Notes: a model not told the origin generated them from the letters alone. A stretch of 64,000 nt of DNA from CAZIZT01 sp964544085 (GCA_964544085.1 CAZIZT010000017.1:25176-89175), one strand, 5' to 3'; shown: positions 25,297-34,741, counted from the first letter of the stretch. Numbers and translations are program-made.

Positions 25297-25323
25297 ACAA
25301 GGCCCAACCCAAACGGCTTTTTT
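25278..25323 (+). terminator. intrinsic terminator (attenuator) before the DAHP synthase gene
   Basis: A perfect 12-bp stem, AGCCGTTTGGGT (25278-25289) and ACCCAAACGGCT (25307-25318), is followed at once by a run of six T. It lies 30 bases upstream of the gene and on the same strand, so it must be read through for expression. Confidence 0.92.
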
Positions 25324-25355
25324 ATTTGTTTTTAAAAAAATTGAGGGGGTGCATG

Positions 25356-26387
25356 ATGATTGTTGTGATGAAGAAAGGCTCAAGCGATGAAGATGTGGAA
25401 AGGGTTAAACAGCGGGTAGAGAGTCTTGGTTTTAAAGCTCATATCTCCAGAGGTAGCGAAAGAACGGTTATAGGTGTGATTGGTAATCTTGATTCTGAAA
25501 AACTCAGCGTGGATCCTGTTGCGTATATTGCCATGGATAAAGCCGTTGAGGGGGTACACAGGGTGAGCAAACCGTACAAGCTTGCCTCCAGAGAGAACCG
25601 TAAAGAGGGCACCGTTGTTGATGTAAATGGTGTTAAGGTCGGTGGTGAGTACTTCACCATCATAGCAGGTCCATGCTCTGTGGAGAACAGAGAGCAGATG
25701 ATGACTACGGCTAAAGGTGTTAAACGCTGTGGCGCAAAGATGCTCAGGGGAGGGGCATTCAAGCCAAGAACGTCACCATACAGCTTCCAGGGCTTGGGCG
25801 AGGAGGGTCTCAAGTTGATGAAGGAGGCGAGTCTGGAAACCGGCCTGCCTATAGTCACGGAAGTGCTCAACCCCAAGGATCTCGATGTAGTGCTCAAGTA
25901 TGCTGATGTGTTGCAGATAGGAGCAAGGAACGTGCAGAATTTCTCCCTGCTTAAGCTTGTGGGTCAGACGGATAAGCCTGTGCTATTAAAACGCGGCATG
26001 GCTACCACCATTCAGGAATTCCTTATGAGCGCAGAGTATGTTATGAGTGAGGGCAATGCGGATGTTATACTCTGCGAGAGGGGTATAAGAACGTTTGAAA
26101 CGGCAACAAGGAATACGCTTGATATCTCTGCTGTGCCGGTGCTCAAAAAAGAGACCCACCTGCCTGTTTTGATAGATCCTTCCCATGCGGCTGGTAAAAG
26201 GGAATATGTTCCAGCTCTTGCAAGGGCGGCTGTTGCAGCCGGAGCTGATGGCCTTCTGATAGAGGTCCACTACAGACCTGAAATAGCTGTCTCTGATGCA
26301 GCTCAGCAGCTTACAATCGAAGAGTTCTGTGACCTTACAAAGGAGCTTAAGCAGATAGCTGATGTTGTTGGCAAGGTGATGGATTGA
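25356..26387 (+). CDS. aroF: 3-deoxy-7-phosphoheptulonate (DAHP) synthase, type I-beta with N-terminal regulatory domain
   Basis: Condenses PEP and erythrose 4-phosphate, the committed step to Phe, Tyr and Trp. The protein is 343 residues. An N-terminal ferredoxin-like regulatory domain (about 1-75; MIVVMKKGSSDEDVERVKQR in its first part) precedes the barrel, as in Thermotoga-type enzymes feedback-inhibited by Tyr/Phe. The barrel has IIAGPCSVENREQM, LRGGAFKPRTSPYSFQG, QIGARNVQNFSLL, LLKRGMATT, ILCERGIRTFE and DPSHAAGKRE. GAGGGGG (25343-25349) fits best the ATG at 25356; one at 25353 is also possible. With the attenuator upstream, the gene would have both enzyme-level and transcriptional feedback. 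Confidence 0.96.
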   Translation: MIVVMKKGSSDEDVERVKQRVESLGFKAHISRGSERTVIGVIGNLDSEKLSVDPVAYIAMDKAVEGVHRVSKPYKLASRENRKEGTVVDVNGVKVGGEYFTIIAGPCSVENREQMMTTAKGVKRCGAKMLRGGAFKPRTSPYSFQGLGEEGLKLMKEASLETGLPIVTEVLNPKDLDVVLKYADVLQIGARNVQNFSLLKLVGQTDKPVLLKRGMATTIQEFLMSAEYVMSEGNADVILCERGIRTFETATRNTLDISAVPVLKKETHLPVLIDPSHAAGKREYVPALARAAVAAGADGLLIEVHYRPEIAVSDAAQQLTIEEFCDLTKELKQIADVVGKVMD

Positions 26388-26419
26388 CGAACTGATGCTA
26401 TAGGTAACTTTGATATGGA

Positions 26420-26448
26420 TTGACAACACCACCCTTACGTTATATATT
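26420..26448 (+). promoter_or_regulatory. promoter of the hom-argH-recJ-nrdJ-tyrS-coaX-gpsA gene run
   Basis: Consensus TTGACA (26420-26425), 17 bases, TATATT (26443-26448). Transcription would start near 26455, giving a leader of about 28 bases before hom. Readthrough from the DAHP synthase gene is also possible, because no terminator separates them. Confidence 0.65.
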
Positions 26449-26482
26449 GCCAACAGATTCTTAGGGGTGGGAGAATGGTATT

Positions 26483-27778
26483 ATGAATCAGGTGAACATA
26501 GGATTGCTGGGAGCCGGTACCGTAGGTAGTGGCGTTATCAAGATCTTAACGAACAATGCAGATGTTATCAGAAAGCGACTTGGATTCGATCTGAAACTCA
26601 AAAAGGTTTGCGCAAAGAGCATTAAGGAGGATGTAAAGCATCTGGTAGAGGGCCTTGTTGTTGACTCCTACAAAGAGCTCTTTACGGATGATATCGACAT
26701 TGTGGTAGAGCTCGCGGGTGGTTACGACTTTGCGCGTCAGTTTGTCCTTGAAGCGATAGAGCACAACAAGAGTGTGGTCACTGCAAACAAGGCAATGTTA
26801 GCCCGATACGGGTACGAAATATTCTCCAAAGCTTTCCAGCACAAAGTAGATGTAGGTTACGAAGCCGCTGTTGCGGGTGGCATTCCTATTATCAAGGCTA
26901 TAAAAGAGTCCTTATCTGCAAACAACATTCGATCCATAAAGGCTATTGTTAATGGTACATGCAATTATATACTGACCGAAATGTTCAAAAGGCGTGTTTC
27001 GTTTCAGGACGCGCTCAGAGATGCGCAGGAGAAGGGTTTTGCTGAAGCAGACCCTACATTTGATATAGATGGCATAGATTCAGCACACAAGATGGCTATT
27101 TTGAGTTCCATCTCGTTTGGAGACAATGTTACCGAGAGCGATGTCTACACGGAGGGTATAAGGGATATAACCCTTCTCGATATAGAGCTTGCCCATGAGT
27201 TTGGTTATGCAATAAAGCTGTTGGGCGTTACAAGGTTGCTTGGTGATAAGGTGGATGTGAGGGTGCACCCGACAATGGTTAAGAAAGACGATGTGCTTGC
27301 AAAAACAGACGGGGAATATAACGCGATAAAGATACAGTGCGATATGGCTGATGATACGGTCTATATTGGCAAGGGTGCAGGTAGCTTGCCCACCGCCAGC
27401 TCTGTTGTGGCTGACATAATGGACATAGCAAGGAATATCAAGCACAGATCCCCCCTCAGAATACCGTTGATGGCGTTTCCGTTCAACTACGTAAAGAAGC
27501 GTGGGGTGGTTGATATAAACGAGCTTGAGATGGATTACTACCTGCGATTTAGTGTAGAGGACACTGTTGGTGTGTTAGCCAAGATTTCCGGCATCTTGGG
27601 TGAGCACAATATAAGCATAAAGAGCATGGTTCAGATAAGCCGTGGCAAGGAGTGGGTGCCGCTTGTGATAGTTACGCATAGAGCTAAAGAGAGGAATATA
27701 CAGCAGGCTCTTGAGCGCATTCACAAGCTTGATGTGGTTAAGGATAAGACCCTCCTTGTGAGGATTGACGATGAGTGA
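26483..27778 (+). CDS. hom: homoserine dehydrogenase with ACT domain
   Basis: Reduces aspartate semialdehyde to homoserine for threonine and methionine synthesis. It is a 431-residue protein: Rossmann motif GLLGAGTVGSGVI at the N terminus, VVTANKAMLA, GYEAAVAGGIPIIKAI and NGTCNYILTEMF with the QKGFAEADPTFDIDG catalytic segment. A C-terminal ACT domain begins near residue 350 (YLRFSVEDTVGVLAKISGIL). The ATG at 26483 has GGGAG at a 9-base spacing. metH in this window uses the homoserine branch product. The 3' end overlaps argH. Confidence 0.96.
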   Translation: MNQVNIGLLGAGTVGSGVIKILTNNADVIRKRLGFDLKLKKVCAKSIKEDVKHLVEGLVVDSYKELFTDDIDIVVELAGGYDFARQFVLEAIEHNKSVVTANKAMLARYGYEIFSKAFQHKVDVGYEAAVAGGIPIIKAIKESLSANNIRSIKAIVNGTCNYILTEMFKRRVSFQDALRDAQEKGFAEADPTFDIDGIDSAHKMAILSSISFGDNVTESDVYTEGIRDITLLDIELAHEFGYAIKLLGVTRLLGDKVDVRVHPTMVKKDDVLAKTDGEYNAIKIQCDMADDTVYIGKGAGSLPTASSVVADIMDIARNIKHRSPLRIPLMAFPFNYVKKRGVVDINELEMDYYLRFSVEDTVGVLAKISGILGEHNISIKSMVQISRGKEWVPLVIVTHRAKERNIQQALERIHKLDVVKDKTLLVRIDDE

Positions 27779-29597
27779 AAAGCTCTGGGGCGGTAGGTTT
27801 TCCGTATCTACAGATAGCCTGATGGAATCCTTTTCTGAATCGATAAGCTTCGACAGGAAACTCTATGAATACGATATAATGGGCTCCATTGCCCATGCAC
27901 AGATGCTTGCAAGGTGCAATATAATCAGCGACGAAGATGCCGATAAGATAATTACAGCATTGAGAAAGATAAAACAGATGATAGATGCCGGCGAGTTTGA
28001 CTTTCGCATAGAAGACGAAGACATCCACATGAACATAGAAAGAAAACTTATAGAGCTGATAGGAAAAGCCGGCGCTAAGCTGCATACTGCCCGCAGCAGA
28101 AATGATCAGATTGCGCTTGATATTAGGCTGCTTTTAAGGGATGCAACGCTGGGCATCATAGATAGACTCGATAAGCTCTTGGGTGTAATCCTTTCTGTTG
28201 CTGAGAAGTTTATCGATGTGGCTATGCCGGGTTTTACGCATCTGCAGCACGCTCAACCTGTTCTGTTTTCTCATTATCTGCTTGCCTACTATGAAAAGTT
28301 CAAACGGGACAGGGATAGATTCAGGGATACCCTAAAAAGAATCGATGTAATGCCCCTTGGAAGCGGTGCGCTTGCTGGTACCAGCTTTCCTATCGATAGG
28401 TTCTACGTGGCGGAGAAGTTAAGGTTTTCTGCGGTCTCCAGAAACTCAATGGATGCTGTCTCAGACAGGGATTTTGCCATAGAATTCCTTGCTGATGTGG
28501 CAATTGTTGCCATGCACGCATCCAGATTTGCTGAGGAGATGGTTATCTTCTCCTCCCAGGAATTCAACTTCGTGCGCCTTCCAGATGAGTTCTGTACAGG
28601 ATCAAGCATTATGCCCCAGAAAAAGAATCCAGACGCTATGGAACTGATACGGGGCAAATCGGCACGCACCTTTGGCAATCTTGTTCAGATGCTTTCACTG
28701 ATGAAGGCTTTACCGTTGACCTACAATCGCGACATGCAGGAGGATAAAGAGTCGCTGTTTGATTCGATAGATACAATAACAGGCGTTCTCGATGTGATGA
28801 TCAGGGTTGTTTCTGGTTTAGAACCCAACAGGCAGCGCATGGAGGAGGCGCTGAAGCAGGGCTACATTACCGCTACGGATCTTGCCGATTACCTAACGCG
28901 TAAGGGGCTTGCGTTCCGTGAGGCGCACAGAATAGTGGGAAAAATTGTTGCCTATGCCGAGGAGCACAACAAAAGGCTTGACGAGCTTTCTATAGATGAG
29001 TTGAAGCAGTTTTCTGAGCTTATAACAAGCGATGTGCTGAACGTGTTGCACTATAGAAAAGCTATAGATTCACGCACAAGCTACGGTGGTACGGCAACAA
29101 AGAATGTGAAGGCAATGATAGAGCACCTAAAAAAGGAGCTAAAGGAGCCTGAAGGATCGAATGTAATAGAGTGCCCAAGATGCGCCTATCCGGTCAAGGT
29201 TTACAAAAACCCGATTCCGACTGTAGATGTTATTATTACCATTGACAACAAGGTATTGCTTATACGGAGGAAAAATGCGCCACTTGGTTGGGCACTGCCG
29301 GGTGGTTTTGTAGATTTCGGTGAATCTGTTGAGGAGGCAGCAAGAAGAGAAGCCAAGGAAGAAACAGGTCTTGATGTAGAGCTTATCAGACTTGTTGGGG
29401 TTTATTCGGATCCATCCCGGGATCCACGAACCCATACAATCACGACGGTATTCTGGGCAAAGCCGCTGAGTGATAAGATAGTTGCCGGCGACGATGCAAA
29501 GGAGGCACAGCTTTTTGCCTTCGATGAACTGCCGGATCCCATCGTATTTGATCATCGCAGGATTCTCACCGATTTCTTCGAAAGCTTGTCGAGATGA
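27771..29597 (+). CDS. argH: argininosuccinate lyase fused to a C-terminal Nudix hydrolase
   Basis: Residues 1 to about 455 form a complete argininosuccinate lyase: KLWGGRF start, HTARSRNDQ, TGSSIMPQKKNPD (catalytic Ser loop near 280) and a normal C-terminal lobe. The reading frame continues without a stop into a Cys-x2-Cys ribbon (C468, C471) and a Nudix domain whose box GFVDFGESVEEAARREAKEE lies at about 511-530 and matches Gx5Ex7REUxEExGU. The Nudix part resembles ADP-ribose/NADH-type pyrophosphatases (NPIPTVDVIITIDNKVLLIRR). The whole is 608 residues, against about 460 for normal ArgH. ATG 27771 is preferred to TTG 27765; it overlaps hom by 8 bases. Lyase function is secure; the Nudix substrate and the reason for fusion are unknown. 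Confidence 0.93.
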   Translation: MSEKLWGGRFSVSTDSLMESFSESISFDRKLYEYDIMGSIAHAQMLARCNIISDEDADKIITALRKIKQMIDAGEFDFRIEDEDIHMNIERKLIELIGKAGAKLHTARSRNDQIALDIRLLLRDATLGIIDRLDKLLGVILSVAEKFIDVAMPGFTHLQHAQPVLFSHYLLAYYEKFKRDRDRFRDTLKRIDVMPLGSGALAGTSFPIDRFYVAEKLRFSAVSRNSMDAVSDRDFAIEFLADVAIVAMHASRFAEEMVIFSSQEFNFVRLPDEFCTGSSIMPQKKNPDAMELIRGKSARTFGNLVQMLSLMKALPLTYNRDMQEDKESLFDSIDTITGVLDVMIRVVSGLEPNRQRMEEALKQGYITATDLADYLTRKGLAFREAHRIVGKIVAYAEEHNKRLDELSIDELKQFSELITSDVLNVLHYRKAIDSRTSYGGTATKNVKAMIEHLKKELKEPEGSNVIECPRCAYPVKVYKNPIPTVDVIITIDNKVLLIRRKNAPLGWALPGGFVDFGESVEEAARREAKEETGLDVELIRLVGVYSDPSRDPRTHTITTVFWAKPLSDKIVAGDDAKEAQLFAFDELPDPIVFDHRRILTDFFESLSR

Positions 29598-31315
29598 CAG
29601 AGGTTTTGGAAGTAGAGAGCATAAAAGGATTCAAAAAAAAACTGAATATTCGTCAGCGGTGCTTTGACAACAGGCTGGTTTCGATCGGTGATCTGAGACT
29701 CCACGAAGCGACGCTAAAAATACTGAAGAATCGTGGAATATCCGGTTCAAAGCAGATAAAACAGTTCCTTCAGCCCTCACTACAGGATCTTTACGATCCA
29801 TTCCTGTTAAAGGATATGGATGTTGCCGTTGAGAGAATAATCAGGGCCATAGAAAGCAGAGAACGTATATTTGTTGTGGGTGATTACGATACAGATGGTG
29901 TTACAGCCACAAGCGTAATGTTAAAATTTTTTAGAGAGATAGGTGCAAGCGCTGAGTTTTTCATACCAACAAGGGATGATGGATACGGTTTGAGCCTTGA
30001 TGCAATAAAGAGAGCCACTGAATCCAGAGCAGGGCTTATAATCACCGTTGACAATGGCATAACCAGTCTTGACGAGGTGGATTTCGCCAGGGCTGTTGGT
30101 GTGGATGTTATCGTAACGGATCATCACGAGCCACAGGAGGAGCTGCCCAGAGCATACGCCGTTATCAATCCAAAAAGGAAGGACTCCCGTTTTCCTTTCA
30201 AAGAGTTATCCGGTGTAGGTGTGGCATTCAACCTGCTTATGGCTCTAAGAAAAAAGCTCAGAGAAAGGGGCTACTTTGATACCCGTGCAGAACCGAATCT
30301 CAAAAGATACCTGGATCTTGTGGCGCTTGGCACACTTGCGGATATCGTGCCGTTAGTGGATGAGAACAGGATCTGTGTGAAGTATGGATTGTCTGTTGTG
30401 GAATCCTCCTGCATAGGGCTCGATTTGCTGAAACAGACATCTGGAATAAGCGGGGAACTTACCACAAGGGCTGTTAGCTTTTCCATAGCCCCAAGGATTA
30501 ATGCGGCAGGCAGACTCTACGATGCATCGATCGTTGTTGAAATGCTGCTTGAGGAGAGCGAAACAAAAGCACAGCAAATAGTGGATCGCCTCCACGAGAT
30601 AAACAACGAAAGAAGAAGGCTTCAGTCTCAGATTATAGCCGAGATAGAGCAGCGCATTGATACGCTTGAAAGTCCAGTTATTGTCGCTTCCGGACGTGGC
30701 TGGCATAGAGGGGTCATCGGCATTGCAGCCAATGTGATCTCCTATAAATATTCCCGTCCTGCAATTATAATAAGCGAAATGAGCGACCTCAGCGTGGGAA
30801 GCGGCAGAAGCTCTGTCGACATTGACCTGTTTGCTGTTATTAAAAAGACCGAGGATCTACTCGAACGCTTTGGTGGTCACAGGCTCGCAGTTGGTATAAC
30901 AATAAAAAGCGGCATGATTGACGCCTTCAAGGATAGGATCAACGAGGTGGTGGTTGAACACTATGGCCAGGAGAGGATGCTTAAGCTTCAGGATGTGGAC
31001 TGCGAGGTTTCCCTCAATATATTCAACAGGAATTTTCTGTCAGAGATTGCACAGCTTGAGCCCTTTGGTGCTGGCAACGAGGAGCCGCTTTTCCTGGTGA
31101 GGCACGCTCTTGTGAAGGCTGTCAGAATGGTGCTTTCGAAATACCCGAAGTACCTGATTAGTGACGGCGAAAGTGATCTGTGGATGATCAGCTTCGATCC
31201 TATGATTAATCTGCGAATCGGCTACATGTACGATATTCTCTTTACGGCTGGTGTGAATAATGGTTATGTCTCATTTTCGATCAAAGATGCGTTTTTATCC
31301 AATATCAGGGGGTAA
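29594..31315 (+). CDS. recJ: single-stranded-DNA-specific exonuclease RecJ
   Basis: A 5'-3' ssDNA exonuclease of recombination and mismatch repair. It is 573 residues, with the DHH-family motifs VGDYDTDGVTATSVM (motif I, metal Asp), ITVDNGITS, VTDHHEP (the DHH motif itself) and AVINPKRKDSRFPFKELSGVGVAF. The C-terminal DHHA1 part has SGRGWHRGVIGIAA and VGSGRSSVDIDLF, and the OB-fold end FGAGNEEPLFLV. The ATG overlaps the argH stop by 4 bases. Confidence 0.95.
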   Translation: MTEVLEVESIKGFKKKLNIRQRCFDNRLVSIGDLRLHEATLKILKNRGISGSKQIKQFLQPSLQDLYDPFLLKDMDVAVERIIRAIESRERIFVVGDYDTDGVTATSVMLKFFREIGASAEFFIPTRDDGYGLSLDAIKRATESRAGLIITVDNGITSLDEVDFARAVGVDVIVTDHHEPQEELPRAYAVINPKRKDSRFPFKELSGVGVAFNLLMALRKKLRERGYFDTRAEPNLKRYLDLVALGTLADIVPLVDENRICVKYGLSVVESSCIGLDLLKQTSGISGELTTRAVSFSIAPRINAAGRLYDASIVVEMLLEESETKAQQIVDRLHEINNERRRLQSQIIAEIEQRIDTLESPVIVASGRGWHRGVIGIAANVISYKYSRPAIIISEMSDLSVGSGRSSVDIDLFAVIKKTEDLLERFGGHRLAVGITIKSGMIDAFKDRINEVVVEHYGQERMLKLQDVDCEVSLNIFNRNFLSEIAQLEPFGAGNEEPLFLVRHALVKAVRMVLSKYPKYLISDGESDLWMISFDPMINLRIGYMYDILFTAGVNNGYVSFSIKDAFLSNIRG

Positions 31316-31318
31316 GTT

Positions 31319-33514
31319 GTGAAGCTATCCGAGAATGCGCTTGTTGTACTAAAAAGCAGATACCTGCAGAAGGACAAGAACGGCAAGATCATAGAGACGC
31401 CAGAACAGATGATAGAACGAGTGGCACGTTTCATAGCTAAGGCGGACAGGAATTATGGTGCCACAGAAGATGAGGTAAAAAAGACAGCTGATCGGTTCAT
31501 GGAGATGATGGAAAGCCTTGAGTTTTTGCCTAATACGCCTACTCTTGTGAATGCAGGAAGGCCACTGGGACAGCTCGCAGCATGTTTTGTGTTGCCCGTA
31601 GAGGATTCCATTGAGAGCATATTTGATGCGGTCAAGTACACGGCTATGATACACAAGTCGGGTGGTGGTACGGGTTTTTCTTTCTCTCGTCTGAGACCAA
31701 AAAACGATATAGTCCGAACCACCATGGGTGTTTCAAGCGGGCCAGTCTCGTTTATGCGCGTCTTTGACTGTGCCACAGAGGCAATAAAACAGGGTGGAGT
31801 CAGGCGTGGTGCGAACATGGGCATCCTGCGTATTGATCACCCTGATATTCTCCAGTTCATACACTGCAAGGAAAAAGAGGGCGAAATCAATAACTTCAAT
31901 ATCTCCGTTGCGGTAACTGAGGAGTTTTTAAAAGCACTTGAAAACGACGAAGAGTATGAACTGATAAACCCGCGCAATGGCGATGTGGTAGATAAACTCA
32001 AGGCAAGCTTCGTTTGGGATGAGATAGCAAAGGGAGCGCACAAGAACGGTGAGCCGGGCATTGTCTTCATCGATAGGATAAACAAGTTGCATCCACTTTC
32101 GGAGAAAGTGGGAAAAATAGAGGCTACCAATCCCTGCGGAGAGCAGCCACTTCTGCCTTATGAGTCATGCAATCTGGGCTCGATCAACCTTGGTAAGTTT
32201 GTAAAAGATGGCTCGATCGATTACGATGAACTTGGAAGGGTGGTCGATACGGCTGTACACTTTCTGGACAATGTAATAGATATGAACAAATATCCCCTTT
32301 CCATGATAGAAAAGCAGACCAAGAAAAACAGGAAGATAGGCTTGGGCGTGATGGGTTTTGCGGATATGCTGATAGATCTTGGTATTCCCTATGATTCTGA
32401 GGATGCGGTTCAAAAAGCCGAAGAGGTTATGGGATTCATTCAGAAACGCTCCAAGGAAGCATCTTCAAATCTTGCCAGGAAACGTGGCAACTTCCCCAAT
32501 TACCGTTACAGTGTCTATTCAAAGGATGATGTGCCCATGAGAAATGCTACCACCACAACAATAGCACCAACAGGTTCCATCTCAATGATCGCTGATGCGT
32601 CAAGTGGAATAGAGCCCGTTTTTGCCCTTGCCTATTACAAGCAGGTGCTTGACGGAAAGAGGTTTCCATACACATACGAGAGGCTCTTCAGGGTACTTGA
32701 GAAGGAGGGTATATACTCCGATGAGCTTGCCGAGAAGATTATCGAGCACCGCGGCAGTATACAGCGGATAGAGACAATCCCCGAACACATAAGGCGTCTC
32801 TTTGTGACGGCTCTGGATATCTCTTACAGGGCGCATATCGATATACAGGCAGCTTTTCAGAAGTACACAGATAATGCCGTTTCGAAAACCATAAATATGC
32901 CTAATAGTGCAACAGTTGATGATGTAAAGGATGCCTACGATTACGCGTATAGGAAAGGTTTGAAGGGAGTAACGGTTTATAGAGATGGCTCCAGAGAGGT
33001 ACAGGTGCTTGTTACAGCCTCCAAAAAAGAAGAGCCAGGCAAGCAGGCTGTCAGGTTTGTGCGTGGTAAACTCCTGCACGGTTTCACCGAGAAGATCAAG
33101 ACATCCCGGGGCTCGCTGTATGTAACCGTGAATACCGTTGATGGTAAGCCGATAGAGGTTTTCGCCAACATAGGTAAAAGTGGTGGTGATGTCTCAGCCC
33201 TCTCTGAGGCGATAGGCAGGCTCATATCCATTGCCCTGCAAAACGGCGTGGACGTGAAAAACATCATAAACACGTTGATTAACATAACTGGCGCTCAACC
33301 TATCTGGAGCGACGGTAAGCTGATAAAATCGGTGCCTGATGCGATTGCGCAGGTACTTAAGGAACACTTTCAACAGGTGAACAATAATGGCGCATCAGCA
33401 AAGCAGCAGCCACAGACGATCTCAACAGAAGAATGTCCGGAATGTGGCTCACCGCTGGAGATAGTGGAAGGGTGTGCCGTATGCAGAAACTGCGGATTTT
33501 CGAGGTGTGGATAG
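31319..33514 (+). CDS. nrdJ: adenosylcobalamin-dependent ribonucleotide reductase, class II
   Basis: Makes deoxyribonucleotides using coenzyme B12, independent of oxygen. A 731-residue NrdJ: NTPTLVNAGRPLGQLAACFVLPVEDS (substrate-site Cys), KSGGGTGFSFSRLRP, EATNPCGEQPLLPYESCNLGSINL with the radical Cys, and TTTIAPTGSIS. A C-terminal zinc-ribbon/redox tail begins near 703 with four CxxC-type pairs (CPECGS, CAVCRNCG, CG at the end). It begins with GTG at 31319, justified by GGGGG six bases upstream; recJ ends 3 bases before. It depends on the corrinoid adenosyltransferase encoded at 18679-19197. No class I or III reductase is in the window. Confidence 0.95.
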   Translation: MKLSENALVVLKSRYLQKDKNGKIIETPEQMIERVARFIAKADRNYGATEDEVKKTADRFMEMMESLEFLPNTPTLVNAGRPLGQLAACFVLPVEDSIESIFDAVKYTAMIHKSGGGTGFSFSRLRPKNDIVRTTMGVSSGPVSFMRVFDCATEAIKQGGVRRGANMGILRIDHPDILQFIHCKEKEGEINNFNISVAVTEEFLKALENDEEYELINPRNGDVVDKLKASFVWDEIAKGAHKNGEPGIVFIDRINKLHPLSEKVGKIEATNPCGEQPLLPYESCNLGSINLGKFVKDGSIDYDELGRVVDTAVHFLDNVIDMNKYPLSMIEKQTKKNRKIGLGVMGFADMLIDLGIPYDSEDAVQKAEEVMGFIQKRSKEASSNLARKRGNFPNYRYSVYSKDDVPMRNATTTTIAPTGSISMIADASSGIEPVFALAYYKQVLDGKRFPYTYERLFRVLEKEGIYSDELAEKIIEHRGSIQRIETIPEHIRRLFVTALDISYRAHIDIQAAFQKYTDNAVSKTINMPNSATVDDVKDAYDYAYRKGLKGVTVYRDGSREVQVLVTASKKEEPGKQAVRFVRGKLLHGFTEKIKTSRGSLYVTVNTVDGKPIEVFANIGKSGGDVSALSEAIGRLISIALQNGVDVKNIINTLINITGAQPIWSDGKLIKSVPDAIAQVLKEHFQQVNNNGASAKQQPQTISTEECPECGSPLEIVEGCAVCRNCGFSRCG

Positions 33515-34741
33515 ATGAGTGTGGAAATTGAAAAGGAAGCAAAGAGGCAGCTTGAAGTGATAAAGAGGGGTGCTGCCGAGATAATTGATGAGGATGAGTT
33601 GTTTGAGAAACTGAAGGAATCAATAGGTCAGGGGAAGCCCCTCAAGATCAAGGCAGGTTTTGATCCTACCGCCCCTGATCTTCATCTGGGGCACACTGTT
33701 CTGATTCAGAAATTGAAGCAGTTTCAGGATCTCGGCCATGAGGTTTATTTCCTGATAGGCGACTTTACCGGTATGATTGGTGATCCTACTGGAAAGAGTG
33801 AAACAAGAAAAGCACTGTCACGCGAGGAAGTAGAAAGAAACGCCGAGACCTACAAACAGCAGATATTTAAGATACTTGATAGCAAAAAAACAAGGGTGGT
33901 CTATAATTCGCAGTGGTGTTCAAAGCTCACAGCTGAGGATCTAATAAAGCTTGCAGCCAGCATGACGGTTGCTCGTATGTTGGAAAGGGACGACTTTGCG
34001 AAGAGATTCCATGCAAATAAGCCCATATCGATTCATGAGTTTCTATACCCGCTGCTACAGGGTTACGACTCGGTCGCCCTGCATGCGGATGTTGAGCTGG
34101 GCGGTACCGATCAGAAGTTTAACCTCCTTGTCGGAAGGGAGCTGCAGAAGCGAGCAGGGCAGAGACCACAAACCGTACTGATGATGCCCATACTGGAAGG
34201 ATTAGATGGCGTCAACAAGATGAGCAAATCCCTGGGTAACTACGTAGGCATAACGGATGAGCCCAATGATATGTTTGGCAAGCTTATGTCCATATCCGAT
34301 GAGCTTATGTGGCGCTACTACGAGTTGCTAAGCGACAGGAGCACCGAAGAGATAGAAGAAATGAAGAAAGCGGTTTTTGAGGGTACTTTACATCCAAAGA
34401 AAGCCAAGGAGATGCTTGCCTTTGAGATCACGGCGCGTTTCCATGGGACGGAAGCTGCAAAAAAGGCGCAGGAGTACTTTGATGAGATGTTCTCCAAAAG
34501 GGTTGTGCCCGACGAGATAGAGACCATCGAGTATCCTCTTTCAGAGCCTCAGGTCTGGATTTGCAGGTTGCTTAAAGATATAGGTTTTGTTAAGAGCACA
34601 TCCGAAGCAAGGAGGATGATCGCCTCAAACGCTGTGTCCGTGGATGGTGGTAAGGTTACAGACCAATCGTTTAAACTCTCGAAGGGTGATTACGTTGTGA
34701 AGGTTGGCAAAAAGAGGATTGCGAGGGTAAAACTGAGGTAG
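33515..34741 (+). CDS. tyrS: tyrosyl-tRNA synthetase
   Basis: Charges tRNA-Tyr. The 408-residue protein is of the bacterial TyrRS type with the HIGH motif as HLGHT (H57), GDFTGMIGDPTGKSETRK, GTDQKFNLLVGRE and KMSKS at 235-239. An S4 RNA-binding domain closes it (LKDIGFVKSTSEARRMIASNAVSVDGG in part). The ATG directly follows the nrdJ stop. No T-box is present upstream, and the gene appears to be expressed as part of the operon. Tyrosine charging is one of the inputs the aromatic attenuator at 25176 would read. Confidence 0.97.
   Translation: MSVEIEKEAKRQLEVIKRGAAEIIDEDELFEKLKESIGQGKPLKIKAGFDPTAPDLHLGHTVLIQKLKQFQDLGHEVYFLIGDFTGMIGDPTGKSETRKALSREEVERNAETYKQQIFKILDSKKTRVVYNSQWCSKLTAEDLIKLAASMTVARMLERDDFAKRFHANKPISIHEFLYPLLQGYDSVALHADVELGGTDQKFNLLVGRELQKRAGQRPQTVLMMPILEGLDGVNKMSKSLGNYVGITDEPNDMFGKLMSISDELMWRYYELLSDRSTEEIEEMKKAVFEGTLHPKKAKEMLAFEITARFHGTEAAKKAQEYFDEMFSKRVVPDEIETIEYPLSEPQVWICRLLKDIGFVKSTSEARRMIASNAVSVDGGKVTDQSFKLSKGDYVVKVGKKRIARVKLR

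Larger units (their letters stand above)
24964..25355. other. 392-base intergenic region: two divergent promoters and an attenuator
   Basis: The left part (24964-25096) is AT-rich leader of the SLH gene with no gene. The right part holds the DAHP synthase promoter, leader peptide, antiterminator and terminator described separately. Confidence 0.8.

Noticed and set aside
25233..25318. T-box or metabolite riboswitch before DAHP synthase
   Set aside because: The GGTGG segment superficially resembles a T-box core, but the specifier stem and T-box consensus are missing, and the leader-peptide attenuator explains the whole region.
26475..26486. Three-codon frame (Met-Val-Leu) overlapping the hom start
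   Set aside because: The Shine-Dalgarno GGGAG is spaced for the hom ATG, and so short a frame arises easily by chance.
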